DNA of 64,000 nt from an uncultured Prevotellaceae bacterium (GTDB lineage: Bacteria > Bacteroidota > Bacteroidia > Bacteroidales > UBA3663), in contig ONNR01000019.1 of NCBI GenBank assembly GCA_900319235.1, forward strand, positions 1 through 64,000, in the 5' to 3' direction. The position numbers and the translations under genes are program-made. This document shows positions 15,105 to 23,265 of the stretch, in pieces (within the stretch, counting starts at the first letter, position 1; every line of letters starts with the position of its first letter). A model generated the notes under the pieces. The model was not told where the DNA came from. It did no database searches and was given only the letters and a program-made list of their open reading frames with translations.

Positions 15105-17447
15105 ATGAAACTTGATTTCTATAAGTCGGGCAAGAGTAGCGGCAAGCGTTCAGCCGAGCTGGATTACGCGGGGCTGCTCAAGGTGCTCGAAGAGCCGAGG
15201 CTTCGAACCATCTGCGATGCATTTCGCGGTGGCGATGCCGAGGCGAAGAAAGGCCTGCCCTGCATAGCCTACATGGGCAGGTCGAAGACGGGTCAGCGCA
15301 AGGCCGACCTGATGGAGCCGACGGGGCTCGTGATGCTCGACATCGACCATTGCGAGAAGCCGCGCGAGTGCTTCGAACACGTCAAGGCACATCTGGGCGA
15401 CCTGCAGCTGCTGGCTGCCCACATCACCCCGAGCGGCAAGGGGCTGCGCCTCGTCCTGCGCAACCTTTCGGACCTTGAGACCATCACGGACAACATCGTG
15501 GCGATGGCGAAGCAGATTGAGGTGGGCGACTTCGGCGAAGTCGATACCTGCTGCAAGGATTTGAGTCGTATCTCCTTCCTTGTGCCAAAGGATGAATGGC
15601 TGCTGCTGAGCGAAGAACTCTTTGCCGATGCAGAGGTCTTCGTGAAGGAGGCGGGCAACTCCATCCCCACGGAGGGACAGGAGGGCGTACAGGAGACCGA
15701 GCCGATGCCTATCGAGGACTGTCACGATTACGATGGCTATCGCTACAACGGGCACCTTGTGAAGGACATCATCGCCGCGTACTGCCAGAAGTACTGGCCC
15801 AAAACAGGGCAGCCCGAAGTGGGCAAGCGCCATATGTTCTACAATCAGATGGTAGTGGATTTCCGCAACCTCGTGGACAACGACCCGAAGATCCTGCACG
15901 CCCTGCTTCCACGATTCGGCAACTCGGCCGAGGAGACCTGGGGACAATGCCGATCGATCTGCAGCCGCAACAACAAGACGCGCCACTCGAAGGAGTTCTA
16001 CTTCTTCTTGAAGGACAATGGGTACTATCAGTCGCCTACGGCAGGGGAAGAGGAGTACGAAGATATCGATGAAGATCCCTACGCCAAGGCGAAGGAACTC
16101 GTCAAGCGAATGCCCAAACTGCCTCCCGTCTTCCGCGAATACGTGAATGCAGCTCCAGCTGACTTCAAGATTCCGACCGTCTTTGCCCTGCTGCCCGTCA
16201 TGGGAACGCTGACGAGTTACCTGAGTGCCTACTATATGGATGGCGAATTGAATACAACATCGTTCATCTCGATCATCTATGCGCCACCGAGTTCGGGCAA
16301 GTCGTTCGTGAAGCGAATCGTCGATAAGCTGCTGGCTGACATCAAGGCACGCGACATGGTGAGCGCGGCACGCGAAATGATCTATATGAACGTGGTGAAC
16401 CGCAAGGGCTCGAACGAGAAGTCGCCCGAAGACCCGAAGGTAACCATGCGCATAATGCCTCCCATCAACTCCCTGCCCGAACTGCTCATCAAGATGCGCA
16501 ACAACCAGGGCTACCATATGTTCACCTACTGCGAGGAAATGGATACGTGGACGAAGGGCTCGAAGGCGCAGGGCGGCGACAAGAACGATATGTTCCGCAT
16601 CGCCTGGGATAACGGCTCGTACGGACAGGCCTACAAATCGACAGGCACGTTCAAGGGTGAAGTGGACCTCTACTGGAACGTGCTCATCACGGGCACCATC
16701 AACCAGGTGCACCGCTACTTCAAGGATGTCGAGAACGGCTTGATCACCCGATGCTCATTCTCGGACCTCGGCGACCAGCGTTTTGCCGATATGCCCATCT
16801 TCAAGCGGCTCACCGAGCGTGACATGCAGGTCATCGACCGCTTCCTGAAACGCTGCGACGAGAACACTTATATGGCACCTCTTGACTTCGATACCAACCG
16901 CCTCTACGACATCAAGGATAGCGACTTCGACCAGGAAGTGCCATGGAAGTATGAGTATAAGCAGCGGCAGGTATTCGACCTCAGTTGGATATTCCCGGCT
17001 CTTAACAAATGGTTGGCTAACCAGCAGAGTGGTGCCCGAGACGGCATGGATGATGCTATGGATCGATTCCGTCGCCGATGCGCGGTGCGAGGATTCCGAC
17101 TTGCCCTGCTCTGTTATGCCCTGTATCCAAGGGTGGGCGTGCGCGAACAAGCCCTCATCCAAGACTTCGTGCTGTGGTTCATGGATTGCGACCTTCACGG
17201 CATAATGTCGCTGTGGGGCATAAAGTACAATCAGATGATGAGTGAGTCGAGCACACCGAAGGTGTCGAAGTACCACAATAACCTCTTCGTGGAACTGCCC
17301 GATGAATTCACAATGCAGGACCTAAATGTAGTCATCATGAAGTACGGCAACACAACAAACGCGGTGGAGGCTATCCACCTCTGGAAGAAGACGGGGCTCA
17401 TCGAGAAGATCGGCAAGGGACGGTATCGGAAGCTCAAGAAGAAGTAA
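15105..17447 (+). CDS. BT4734-like primase fused to DUF3987 helicase-like domain
   Basis: 780 aa. Residues about 25-190 form a BT4734-like/VirE N-terminal domain of the primase type, with the metal-binding motif MLDIDH (Asp79, Asp81), then HITPSGKGLRLV. A PriCT-like helical segment (about 225-310) follows. Residues about 345-640 are a DUF3987 P-loop domain with Walker A APPSSGKSF (Lys399) and an acidic TYCEEMDTW motif. A winged-helix-like tail ends the protein. Such proteins are replication initiators or helicases of prophages and integrated elements in Bacteroidales. It is the largest gene of the island and the best sign that this segment was once a replicating element. Confidence 0.85.
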   Translation: MKLDFYKSGKSSGKRSAELDYAGLLKVLEEPRLRTICDAFRGGDAEAKKGLPCIAYMGRSKTGQRKADLMEPTGLVMLDIDHCEKPRECFEHVKAHLGDLQLLAAHITPSGKGLRLVLRNLSDLETITDNIVAMAKQIEVGDFGEVDTCCKDLSRISFLVPKDEWLLLSEELFADAEVFVKEAGNSIPTEGQEGVQETEPMPIEDCHDYDGYRYNGHLVKDIIAAYCQKYWPKTGQPEVGKRHMFYNQMVVDFRNLVDNDPKILHALLPRFGNSAEETWGQCRSICSRNNKTRHSKEFYFFLKDNGYYQSPTAGEEEYEDIDEDPYAKAKELVKRMPKLPPVFREYVNAAPADFKIPTVFALLPVMGTLTSYLSAYYMDGELNTTSFISIIYAPPSSGKSFVKRIVDKLLADIKARDMVSAAREMIYMNVVNRKGSNEKSPEDPKVTMRIMPPINSLPELLIKMRNNQGYHMFTYCEEMDTWTKGSKAQGGDKNDMFRIAWDNGSYGQAYKSTGTFKGEVDLYWNVLITGTINQVHRYFKDVENGLITRCSFSDLGDQRFADMPIFKRLTERDMQVIDRFLKRCDENTYMAPLDFDTNRLYDIKDSDFDQEVPWKYEYKQRQVFDLSWIFPALNKWLANQQSGARDGMDDAMDRFRRRCAVRGFRLALLCYALYPRVGVREQALIQDFVLWFMDCDLHGIMSLWGIKYNQMMSESSTPKVSKYHNNLFVELPDEFTMQDLNVVIMKYGNTTNAVEAIHLWKKTGLIEKIGKGRYRKLKKK

Positions 17448-17507
17448 AGGCAATTAACAATTAATAATTAACAATTAACAATTGGAGAAAATTCTGTTCA
17501 AACAAAT

Positions 17508-17696
17508 AGCCCCGAAGGGGCGAAAAGACTACAGACGGGGGTAGCAACCCGGATTATAGACCACCAACCCCAAAAGCCCTGAAAGGGCGAAAGATCTTTC
17601 GTGCCTTCAGCACTCCATTGTTGGGGACCAATATAAACGGGGGCTACACCCCCGCCTGTGGTCTTGACAGCCTTTCAGGCTTAGGCTCGGTCGATC
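17508..17696. repeat. Dispersed ~190-bp structured repeat, copy 1
   Basis: Starts AGCCCCGAAGGGGCGAA, contains AGCCCTGAAAGGGCGAAAGA and CAGCCTTTCAGGCTT hairpins, and ends GCTCGGTCGATC. Copy 2 is at 61409-61600. The middle differs but paired parts are kept. The 17448-17507 stretch before it is TTAACAA-type simple sequence. No gene lies in 17448-17907. Confidence 0.8.
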
Positions 17697-17731
17697 AAAA
17701 ATTTTTTAGTATTTTTTGTGAAACGATTTTC

Positions 17732-17859
17732 GATTTGCAATGATGATGACCCGAAGGGTTGGTGAATGACTTTTGGTCAGTATCGGGGAGCTTGCTCACA
17801 GATGGTGAACGAAAGGCAGACACCAAGGGGCTCATCAGAGCACCTCAGCATTGCAAATC
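17732..17859. ncRNA. Multi-stem palindromic element F
   Basis: Perfect 11-nt outer arms GATTTGCAATG (17732-17742) and CATTGCAAATC (17849-17859) enclose CCG-AAG-GG and AGCTTGCTCACAGATGGTGAA, the block shared with element B. It is followed by CCATTTTTCATCTTTTTATT and, 49 bases on, the ATG of the 107-aa gene. Confidence 0.55.
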
Positions 17860-17907
17860 CATTTTTCATCTTTTTATTATTGAACAACAAATAAACAACG
17901 AAACAAA

Positions 17908-18231
17908 ATGAACAAGAAAGGTAAATTCATCGAAGTAATCAGCATCCGCACTTATGAAGTGACGGAAGATGGCAGAACAGTAACCAAATGGGTAGTGAAG
18001 TATCTGCTGGAGTTTGAATATCCGCGCAAGGATGGCACAACCGGCAAGCAGCAGATTCTTGCCGAGGTCACCTATGACAAGAAGCCCGATGTGCAAGTAG
18101 GTCCCGTCGACGACCCGAACATCTACGAGATGCAGCTCTATTTCAAGGTGCGTCGCGGCACAAGCAAGAAAGGCGATCCATTCATCGTACAGGACATCAT
18201 CCTCCAAAAGGCTAGCCAGAGCGTGATATAA
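17908..18231 (+). CDS. Small beta-rich protein of unknown function
   Basis: 107 aa beginning MNKKGKFIEVISIRTYEV. Alternating strands (KWVVKYLLEFEYP, QQILAEVTYD, MQLYFKVRRGTSKKGDPF, IVQDIILQKA) suggest a small barrel such as an OB fold. A single-strand-binding partner for the primase would fit the context but is a guess. It is preceded by element F and ends 4 bases before the 126-aa gene, so the two are one transcript. Confidence 0.65.
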   Translation: MNKKGKFIEVISIRTYEVTEDGRTVTKWVVKYLLEFEYPRKDGTTGKQQILAEVTYDKKPDVQVGPVDDPNIYEMQLYFKVRRGTSKKGDPFIVQDIILQKASQSVI

Positions 18232-18235
18232 CAGT

Positions 18236-18616
18236 ATGTTGACAAACAATCCCATCGACCTTGTGATTGGCGAAAAGGTGCAGGTGTTTGATACGCTGCG
18301 CGACTTCTATCTGAAGGTGCTTGAGATTCTATATCGCGAGTTTCCGAGAGGTTATATCGATTACAAGGTCTTCCTCTATGATTACACGACGCTGAGGGGC
18401 GATTCCCTCAGCGCCTGTTGCAAGTTTATCGAACGAAGCATGGACGAGTCGAAGGACTACTGCATCAACGTACATTGGACGTACGGCGTGCAGACACGCG
18501 ACAGGCTCACAGACCTCATTCGCAAGATGTCGAAACATGCCACTGGTTCCTATTTCGTCCTTAATGAGTTCGATGCGGCATGGAAGGCGTTCTTCCAATC
18601 CATTGAAAAAGAGTGA
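18236..18616 (+). CDS. Small island protein, paralogue of the 136-aa protein at 13970
   Basis: 126 aa. Shares the (Y/F)P.G.IDY..FL.D(W/Y)T.L.G core with the protein at 13970 and a similar helical C-terminus. Function unknown. It is the last gene of the island block, ended by the terminator at 18608-18641. Confidence 0.7.
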   Translation: MLTNNPIDLVIGEKVQVFDTLRDFYLKVLEILYREFPRGYIDYKVFLYDYTTLRGDSLSACCKFIERSMDESKDYCINVHWTYGVQTRDRLTDLIRKMSKHATGSYFVLNEFDAAWKAFFQSIEKE

Positions 18617-18641
18617 CATCCCATCGAGGGTGCCACTCTTT
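18608..18641. terminator. Terminator at the end of the island block
   Basis: AAAGAGTG (18608-18615) pairs with CACTCTTT (18634-18641) with CATCCC/GGGTG inside. The gene upstream and the minus-strand gene beyond converge here. Confidence 0.7.
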
Positions 18642-18701
18642 ATCGTTTCGTCAAAAATAAAAAAATAAAATTATAAAATATAAAATATAAAAATTGCCCT
18701 A

Positions 18702-18884
18702 TTACTTCGGCATCATGAGATACGAGATAAAGGCGAATATGATAACCAGCAGAATGAACCAGAAGACAGAGGTCACCACCAGATAGACAAAGATGCGGCG
18801 CTTGGAATAGCCCGAGAACTGGCTCAGCGAAACCATTGCCATCAGAATGGCTATGAGGGGGATGATGCTCGTTCCCTTTTTCAT
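18702..18884 (-). pseudogene. Internally deleted DUF3667 paralogue (60 aa, maybe still expressed)
   Basis: The frame encodes MKKGTSII fused directly to PLIAILMAMVSLSQFSGYSKRR and a final membrane helix. In the full-length DUF3667 protein at 34951-36018, MKKGTSII is the N-terminus and MLLVSLHQFSGYSKRRVF is the penultimate membrane segment about 300 residues later. So the zinc-ribbon domain and most membrane helices are missing here, while both ends stay in frame. It may be a decayed paralogue or a working mini-protein with two membrane helices. Its ATG overlaps the stop of the upstream lipoprotein gene by 4 bp, which favours translation. Confidence 0.7.
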
Positions 18885-20488
18885 TGCTGACAGATATTCA
18901 ATCGGATGTTATAGTTGTCCCTCAGTTTGTAGGTCTTGCCGTCCTTGATCCATTTGCCGACCGAATCTTCGCGTACGGAGAGGGTCCGTGTAATGATAGA
19001 ATCCAACTCGTTGAATTCCAGACTCTTTTCACCACTATTGCCATTCAAATACCCGGTTTTGGAGAATTCGGCAAACAGGGAAGTCAGCACCTGGGTCTGA
19101 GGGTGATAGCAATAGCCGACCCAGAAGGAGTCGTGTGCGTCGAGTACATGGAGATAGCCGGTGCGCTCGTAGCCGCTTCCCTTATCCTTTCTTATGCTGG
19201 AAAAATTGGTGCCCAACACTCTGTCGACGAATGCCGTAGTTATATAGCCTTCGCTGTCGGTTTCGGCCAAATAGCCATCGCTGTATCCTCCGATGCGCTC
19301 CTCGAAAGCCCGTACACTGTCCATCGTGGCCACTCCCAGATTCCTTTGTGCAAAATCAATCACCTGTTCTATGACCTGAGGCCCCAGATAAGGCAACGAA
19401 TCATAATCTAGGCGCAAATAGGTCGTTCGAACCGTATCGTCGGCGATGTCGAGAATGCCATCCATCTGCCAGCTTTGTTTGAAGTCGGCGAGCACCTTGT
19501 TCTGGCGTGACCGGCACCCTTCGTCAAGAGGGAGTTTTCCCAGCGAGAGAACCTTCTCGAAGCTGCTGTGCCTCGATTTCTTGTACTTGGCGATGAATAC
19601 TTCATCCATGGCCCGCACCAAAAAGTGCAATTTGTCGTGGCGGATGAAGCCAGAGAGGAACAGGGTGTCCTGGCTGTGGTCTTCGCATAATTCATAGTCT
19701 GTCATCAGGTCGCGGTATCGGGTATTGATGACAATCCCCGCAGGAGGGGCATATTTATACCACATTCCGTAGCCGATGGCATCGTCCATCACCCATCCAA
19801 GGCGTGGATTCGAAATCTTGCGGATATGCAATGGTTCAATCAGATAGAAGGCGCTGTCGTACTTGATGATCTTCGTCAAGGGTGTCTCGAACAGATATTT
19901 GGTGCCGGTGCTTTTCTCGTGAAACTGCACGTAGTCGCCAAATTCTCCACGAGGTAGCGCCTTGACCGTAAACTCTTCATCTTCCTCGTCTTCATAACGG
20001 ATGGAAGGGATGTTGTCGGTGGTGTGCCACTCTTGGAGGGCTTCGTCCCAGTAGCTGCCCGTTGAGAATCCGCGATTCAAGAAGTAGAGTGTGTCGTTGA
20101 CAACCTGGATGGTCAAGGGCCCTCTGTTCCATTCGGTGAAGCCTGTGGGGGTGGGTATCTGTTCGAAGTCCTGGCCATCGCGTGAAAGGGACAAAATGAC
20201 ATATCCATCCCCCTGAAGCAGTTCAGGAATATGACCGGTATAGTCATGGTACCAGAAAAGGCAGACGTACCGATTGCGGTAGCGCTCGACCTTGTTCAAC
20301 GTCATCTTTAGGTTTCTTGCAATGTATTTCTGAGCATTGATCCTCACCGTGTCGGTGATCAGGGTATATCCGGATGGCTTATCGTGGATGACTGTCGGAC
20401 CTGCTTCCTCGTGGCCTTGACAGGACGTCAATGCCAGCATACAGAGGGCGAAGAAACAGAATAGGCAAAGGTTCTTCATAGTTTTCAT
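18881..20488 (-). CDS. Large lipoprotein of unknown function
   Basis: 535 aa. The signal peptide ends in the lipobox LTSC (Cys23), followed by an acidic-looking QGHEE start, so it is likely an anchored, possibly surface-exposed, lipoprotein. The body is beta-rich with many Tyr/Trp/Asp motifs and could be a propeller-like or eukaryote-like scaffold, but I recognise no domain. It shares a promoter region (20518-20525, minus) and is followed with a 4-bp overlap by the mini DUF3667 gene. Confidence 0.7.
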   Translation of the reverse strand: MKTMKNLCLFCFFALCMLALTSCQGHEEAGPTVIHDKPSGYTLITDTVRINAQKYIARNLKMTLNKVERYRNRYVCLFWYHDYTGHIPELLQGDGYVILSLSRDGQDFEQIPTPTGFTEWNRGPLTIQVVNDTLYFLNRGFSTGSYWDEALQEWHTTDNIPSIRYEDEEDEEFTVKALPRGEFGDYVQFHEKSTGTKYLFETPLTKIIKYDSAFYLIEPLHIRKISNPRLGWVMDDAIGYGMWYKYAPPAGIVINTRYRDLMTDYELCEDHSQDTLFLSGFIRHDKLHFLVRAMDEVFIAKYKKSRHSSFEKVLSLGKLPLDEGCRSRQNKVLADFKQSWQMDGILDIADDTVRTTYLRLDYDSLPYLGPQVIEQVIDFAQRNLGVATMDSVRAFEERIGGYSDGYLAETDSEGYITTAFVDRVLGTNFSSIRKDKGSGYERTGYLHVLDAHDSFWVGYCYHPQTQVLTSLFAEFSKTGYLNGNSGEKSLEFNELDSIITRTLSVREDSVGKWIKDGKTYKLRDNYNIRLNICQQ

Positions 20489-20517
20489 TTGTTTTCTGAT
20501 TGTTGATATGTGTGCTG

Positions 20518-20525
20518 CAAAGATA
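20518..20525 (-). promoter_or_regulatory. -7 box of the lipoprotein gene
   Basis: Minus-strand TATCTTTG at 20525-20518, about 30 bases before the ATG at 20488. Confidence 0.6.
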
Positions 20526-20671
20526 ATGACTTTGAACGAAAAGAAATGCAGAATCCGGCAATTTCTTCATTTTTTCATTCAAAACAGACAATCAGAGCCT
20601 ATTGTGGATGCAGCAATTGGCAAAAAAAAGGCGTCGGTGACCCTCTCTCGCAAGAAATAATTGTCCGATTA

Positions 20672-20703
20672 TTTTGCAATTTGAGAAAGAATTGGTACCT
20701 TTG
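20672..20703 (+). promoter_or_regulatory. Promoter of the acyl-transfer pair
   Basis: TTTTG (20672-20676) and TACCTTTG (20696-20703), 19 bp apart. Transcription would start near 20710, so the frame extension to 20674 is not translated and ATG 20734 is the start. Confidence 0.7.
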
Positions 20704-20733
20704 CGCCAAAAATTCAGGCAGATTACTTTATCG

Positions 20734-22140
20734 ATGGCATTCGACTCAATCACTTTTGCACTCTTTCTCCCGCTTGTTTTCCTGCTCTACTGGGCTCTGC
20801 ATCAGTCGAGGAGGGGGCAGAACGTGCTGCTGCTCGTGGCGAGTTATGTGTTCTACGGGTGGTGGAATTGGCGCTTCCTGGGGTTGATACTGCTCACCAC
20901 ATGCAGCGCCTACCTGTGCGCGCTGTGGGTGGAACGCTGCAAAATGCGGGGACAGACAAAGTGGGCAGCCACTGCCAATGTCGCTAATCTGGTGCTCAAC
21001 CTCGGCGTGCTCGGCCTCTTCAAATACTACGACTTCTTTGCCACAAGTCTCAACGCACTGATGATGAGCCTCGGCCTTCAGGCCGACTGGCCCCTGCTGC
21101 ATCTGCTTTTGCCCGTAGGCATCAGCTTCTATACGTTCCAGGCATTGAGCTATACGATTGACGTCTATCGCGGTGATATCCGTGCTGAGCGCGACTGGAT
21201 CGGCTTTGCCACCTACATCGCCTTCTTCCCGCAGCTTGTGGCGGGTCCCATCGAGCGAGCGGGGAAGATGCTGCCGCAATTCGCCGCGCCGCGCTCGTTC
21301 AGCAGCGAAGAGGCCGTGAAGGGGTGCCGACAGATGTTGTGGGGTTTCGTGAAGAAGATTGTGGTGGCCGACAACTGTGCGCCCATCGTCGAACAGATAT
21401 TCGCCAATCCTGATGCACAGGGCGGTTCGACCCTGCTCTATGGCACTCTGCTCTTTGCCTTCCAGATCTATGCCGACTTCTCGGGCTACAGCGACATCGC
21501 CATCGGCTCGGCACGCCTCTTCGGCCTCCACCTTTCGGACAACTTCCGCAATCCCTACTTTGCCACGAACATCCCCGACTTCTGGCGTCGCTGGCACATC
21601 TCGCTCACCAGCTGGTTCCGCGACTATGTCTATATTCCCCTGGGCGGAAACAGGAAGGGGAGGGGTCGAACGCTGGCCAACACGGTGGCCGTCTTCTCGC
21701 TGAGTGGGTTGTGGCATGGCGCCAACTGGACCTTTGTCCTGTGGGGATTTTACCACGGATTGCTCTTCCTTCCCTGGTGTATTGGGAAGGTTCGAAAGGT
21801 TCGAGAGGTTCGAGATGTTCGAAAGGTTCGAGGGGGTCGAGAGGTTCTAAAAATCCTGACAACCTTCCTTCTGGTCTGCCTGGGGTGGGTGCTTTTCAGG
21901 GCTGAAAGCATAACTTCGGCCAAGGTCATCTTGTGGCGTATCGTTACACAGATGGACCTGTCGTTCCTGCAGCAGAGCAAATCCATCGTCGTTTTCGCTG
22001 TGCTGATGCTGGCAGCCGAATGGTGGCAGCTGCCCTTGCCGCGCCGTCGCTGGCAGCGCTGGGCAATCTATTACCTGCTCATCGGCTTGATGCTCTGGAA
22101 AGCCACCGCATCGACACAATTCATCTATTTCCAGTTCTAA
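20734..22140 (+). CDS. MBOAT-family membrane O-acyltransferase (AlgI/PatA-like)
   Basis: 468 aa with about ten membrane segments, beginning MAFDSITFALFLPLVFLLYW. The MBOAT signature is seen in LVAGPIERAGKMLPQF, FADFSGYSDIAIGSARLFG, NFRNPYFATNIPDFWRRWH and the catalytic-His motif SGLWHGANWTFVLWG. AlgI-type enzymes pass acyl groups across the membrane to exopolysaccharide or wall sugars. The next gene encodes the usual SGNH-like periplasmic partner. Odd feature: codons for about residues 352-372 are seven 9-bp repeats (consensus AAGGTTCGA), which give KVRKVREVRDVRKVR in a predicted cytoplasmic loop. Confidence 0.92.
   Translation: MAFDSITFALFLPLVFLLYWALHQSRRGQNVLLLVASYVFYGWWNWRFLGLILLTTCSAYLCALWVERCKMRGQTKWAATANVANLVLNLGVLGLFKYYDFFATSLNALMMSLGLQADWPLLHLLLPVGISFYTFQALSYTIDVYRGDIRAERDWIGFATYIAFFPQLVAGPIERAGKMLPQFAAPRSFSSEEAVKGCRQMLWGFVKKIVVADNCAPIVEQIFANPDAQGGSTLLYGTLLFAFQIYADFSGYSDIAIGSARLFGLHLSDNFRNPYFATNIPDFWRRWHISLTSWFRDYVYIPLGGNRKGRGRTLANTVAVFSLSGLWHGANWTFVLWGFYHGLLFLPWCIGKVRKVREVRDVRKVRGGREVLKILTTFLLVCLGWVLFRAESITSAKVILWRIVTQMDLSFLQQSKSIVVFAVLMLAAEWWQLPLPRRRWQRWAIYYLLIGLMLWKATASTQFIYFQF
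21787..21849. repeat. Seven in-frame 9-bp repeats inside the MBOAT gene
   Basis: Units of AAGGTTCGA with small changes (GAGGTTCGA, GATGTTCGA, GGGGGTCGA, GAGGTTCTA) run from 21787 to 21849 with a fixed 9-bp step, each unit giving three residues. The same GGTTCGA core makes up intergenic arrays at 25051-25142 and 32403-32548. Confidence 0.95.
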
Positions 22141-22143
22141 GTG

Positions 22144-23178
22144 ATGAGAGAGAATAACGGTTTCAAACGAGAGATGTGGCGGTTCCTGAGGCCCCTGATG
22201 TGGTTTGGCTGCCCATTTGCAGCCCTGCTGCTGGCTTACGTCATGGCCGACCCTTTCAAGGTGATCGGGAACTACGAAAGCTACTATCCGGAGCAGGTGG
22301 CAGGCGGCGTATCGCTCAATCCTGCGCTTGTCGCCACTCGCAACTACCTGCGCCAGCACCAATCGGGGCGCTACGACAGCTTCATCCTCGGCAACAGTCG
22401 AAGCATCTATTATCCCATCGCAGCCTGGCGGCAGCATTTGCCCGAGGGCAGCCGTTGCTATCACTACGACGCTGCCAATGAGTCGCTGCTCGGCATCTGG
22501 CAGAAGCTTCGCTTCATCGCCCATGAAGGTGACACCCTGCGCAATGTGCTGATGGTGGTCGATGCCGGCCTGCTGGAGAAGGTGGATTGCGACCACTGGC
22601 ACTTGTGCGAGACACCTCCCGAGTTGACAGGCTACAGCAACCTGGTTGCCTTCCACTGGTATAATCTAAAGACCTTCCTGACTCCGACGTTTCTGGTGGC
22701 TTATGTCGATTATAGCCTGTTCCATCGTCTGCGTCCCTATATGCTCCGAAAGAGCCTGCTCACCGATGATATGTTCGTCTATGACGCCAAGGGCAACGAG
22801 TGCAACTTCGTCCCCTTGGAGCAACAGATTGCCGACGGCACTTATTACGACGAGGGGCGACTGCGTGTGTTCGAAGGAGTGCAGTTCCCCGACTCGGTGT
22901 CGCCCCCTGTCATCGGCAAGCCCCAGCGCGAACTGCTCGACTCGATCAGCAGCATCTTCGCACGGCAGGGAACTTCGGTGCAGATCATCATCAGCCCACT
23001 CTACAATCAAATTCGTCTCAACCCGAACGACCTCCGGTGCCTCAAGCAGCTTTTCGGTTCGGATCACGTCAACGACTTTTCGGGTCCCAACCTCTGGAAC
23101 ACCGATCTGCACAACTATTACGAGGCTTCGCACTACCGCCCTCATGTGGCTGTCGCCGTGATGGATTCGGTGTATTAA
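22144..23178 (+). CDS. SGNH-hydrolase-like partner of the MBOAT acyltransferase
   Basis: 344 aa, one N-terminal membrane anchor (about 10-35) and a periplasmic domain. FILGNSRSIYYP resembles the block I motif of AlgJ/DltD-like SGNH proteins, with Ser in GNSRS as the candidate nucleophile. A C-terminal D..H pair is plausible in TDLHNYYEASHYRPHV. Such proteins take the acyl group from the MBOAT partner and transfer it to a polymer. It starts 3 bases after the MBOAT stop; GTG 22141 is an alternative start. The last 25 bases are tandemly duplicated just past the stop codon. Confidence 0.8.
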   Translation: MRENNGFKREMWRFLRPLMWFGCPFAALLLAYVMADPFKVIGNYESYYPEQVAGGVSLNPALVATRNYLRQHQSGRYDSFILGNSRSIYYPIAAWRQHLPEGSRCYHYDAANESLLGIWQKLRFIAHEGDTLRNVLMVVDAGLLEKVDCDHWHLCETPPELTGYSNLVAFHWYNLKTFLTPTFLVAYVDYSLFHRLRPYMLRKSLLTDDMFVYDAKGNECNFVPLEQQIADGTYYDEGRLRVFEGVQFPDSVSPPVIGKPQRELLDSISSIFARQGTSVQIIISPLYNQIRLNPNDLRCLKQLFGSDHVNDFSGPNLWNTDLHNYYEASHYRPHVAVAVMDSVY

Positions 23179-23209
23179 AGCCGTGACGGATTCAGTGTAT
23201 TAAAAAAGT

Positions 23210-23243
23210 GTTAGCGCTCCTCTCTCGCGAGAGGGGCGCTAAC
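23210..23243. terminator. Bidirectional terminator between convergent genes
   Basis: GTTAGCGCTCCTCTC pairs with GAGAGGGGCGCTAAC (one or two wobble pairs) over a TCGC loop. Six A precede it on the plus strand, giving a U-run for the minus-strand transcript of susC-susD. Confidence 0.75.
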
Positions 23244-23265
23244 GTCACACACATATCATTAATTT

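Noticed and set aside
10563-18616. A complete prophage
   Set aside because: Regulatory and replication-type genes are present, but no integrase, terminase, capsid or tail gene; at most a remnant or a satellite-like element.
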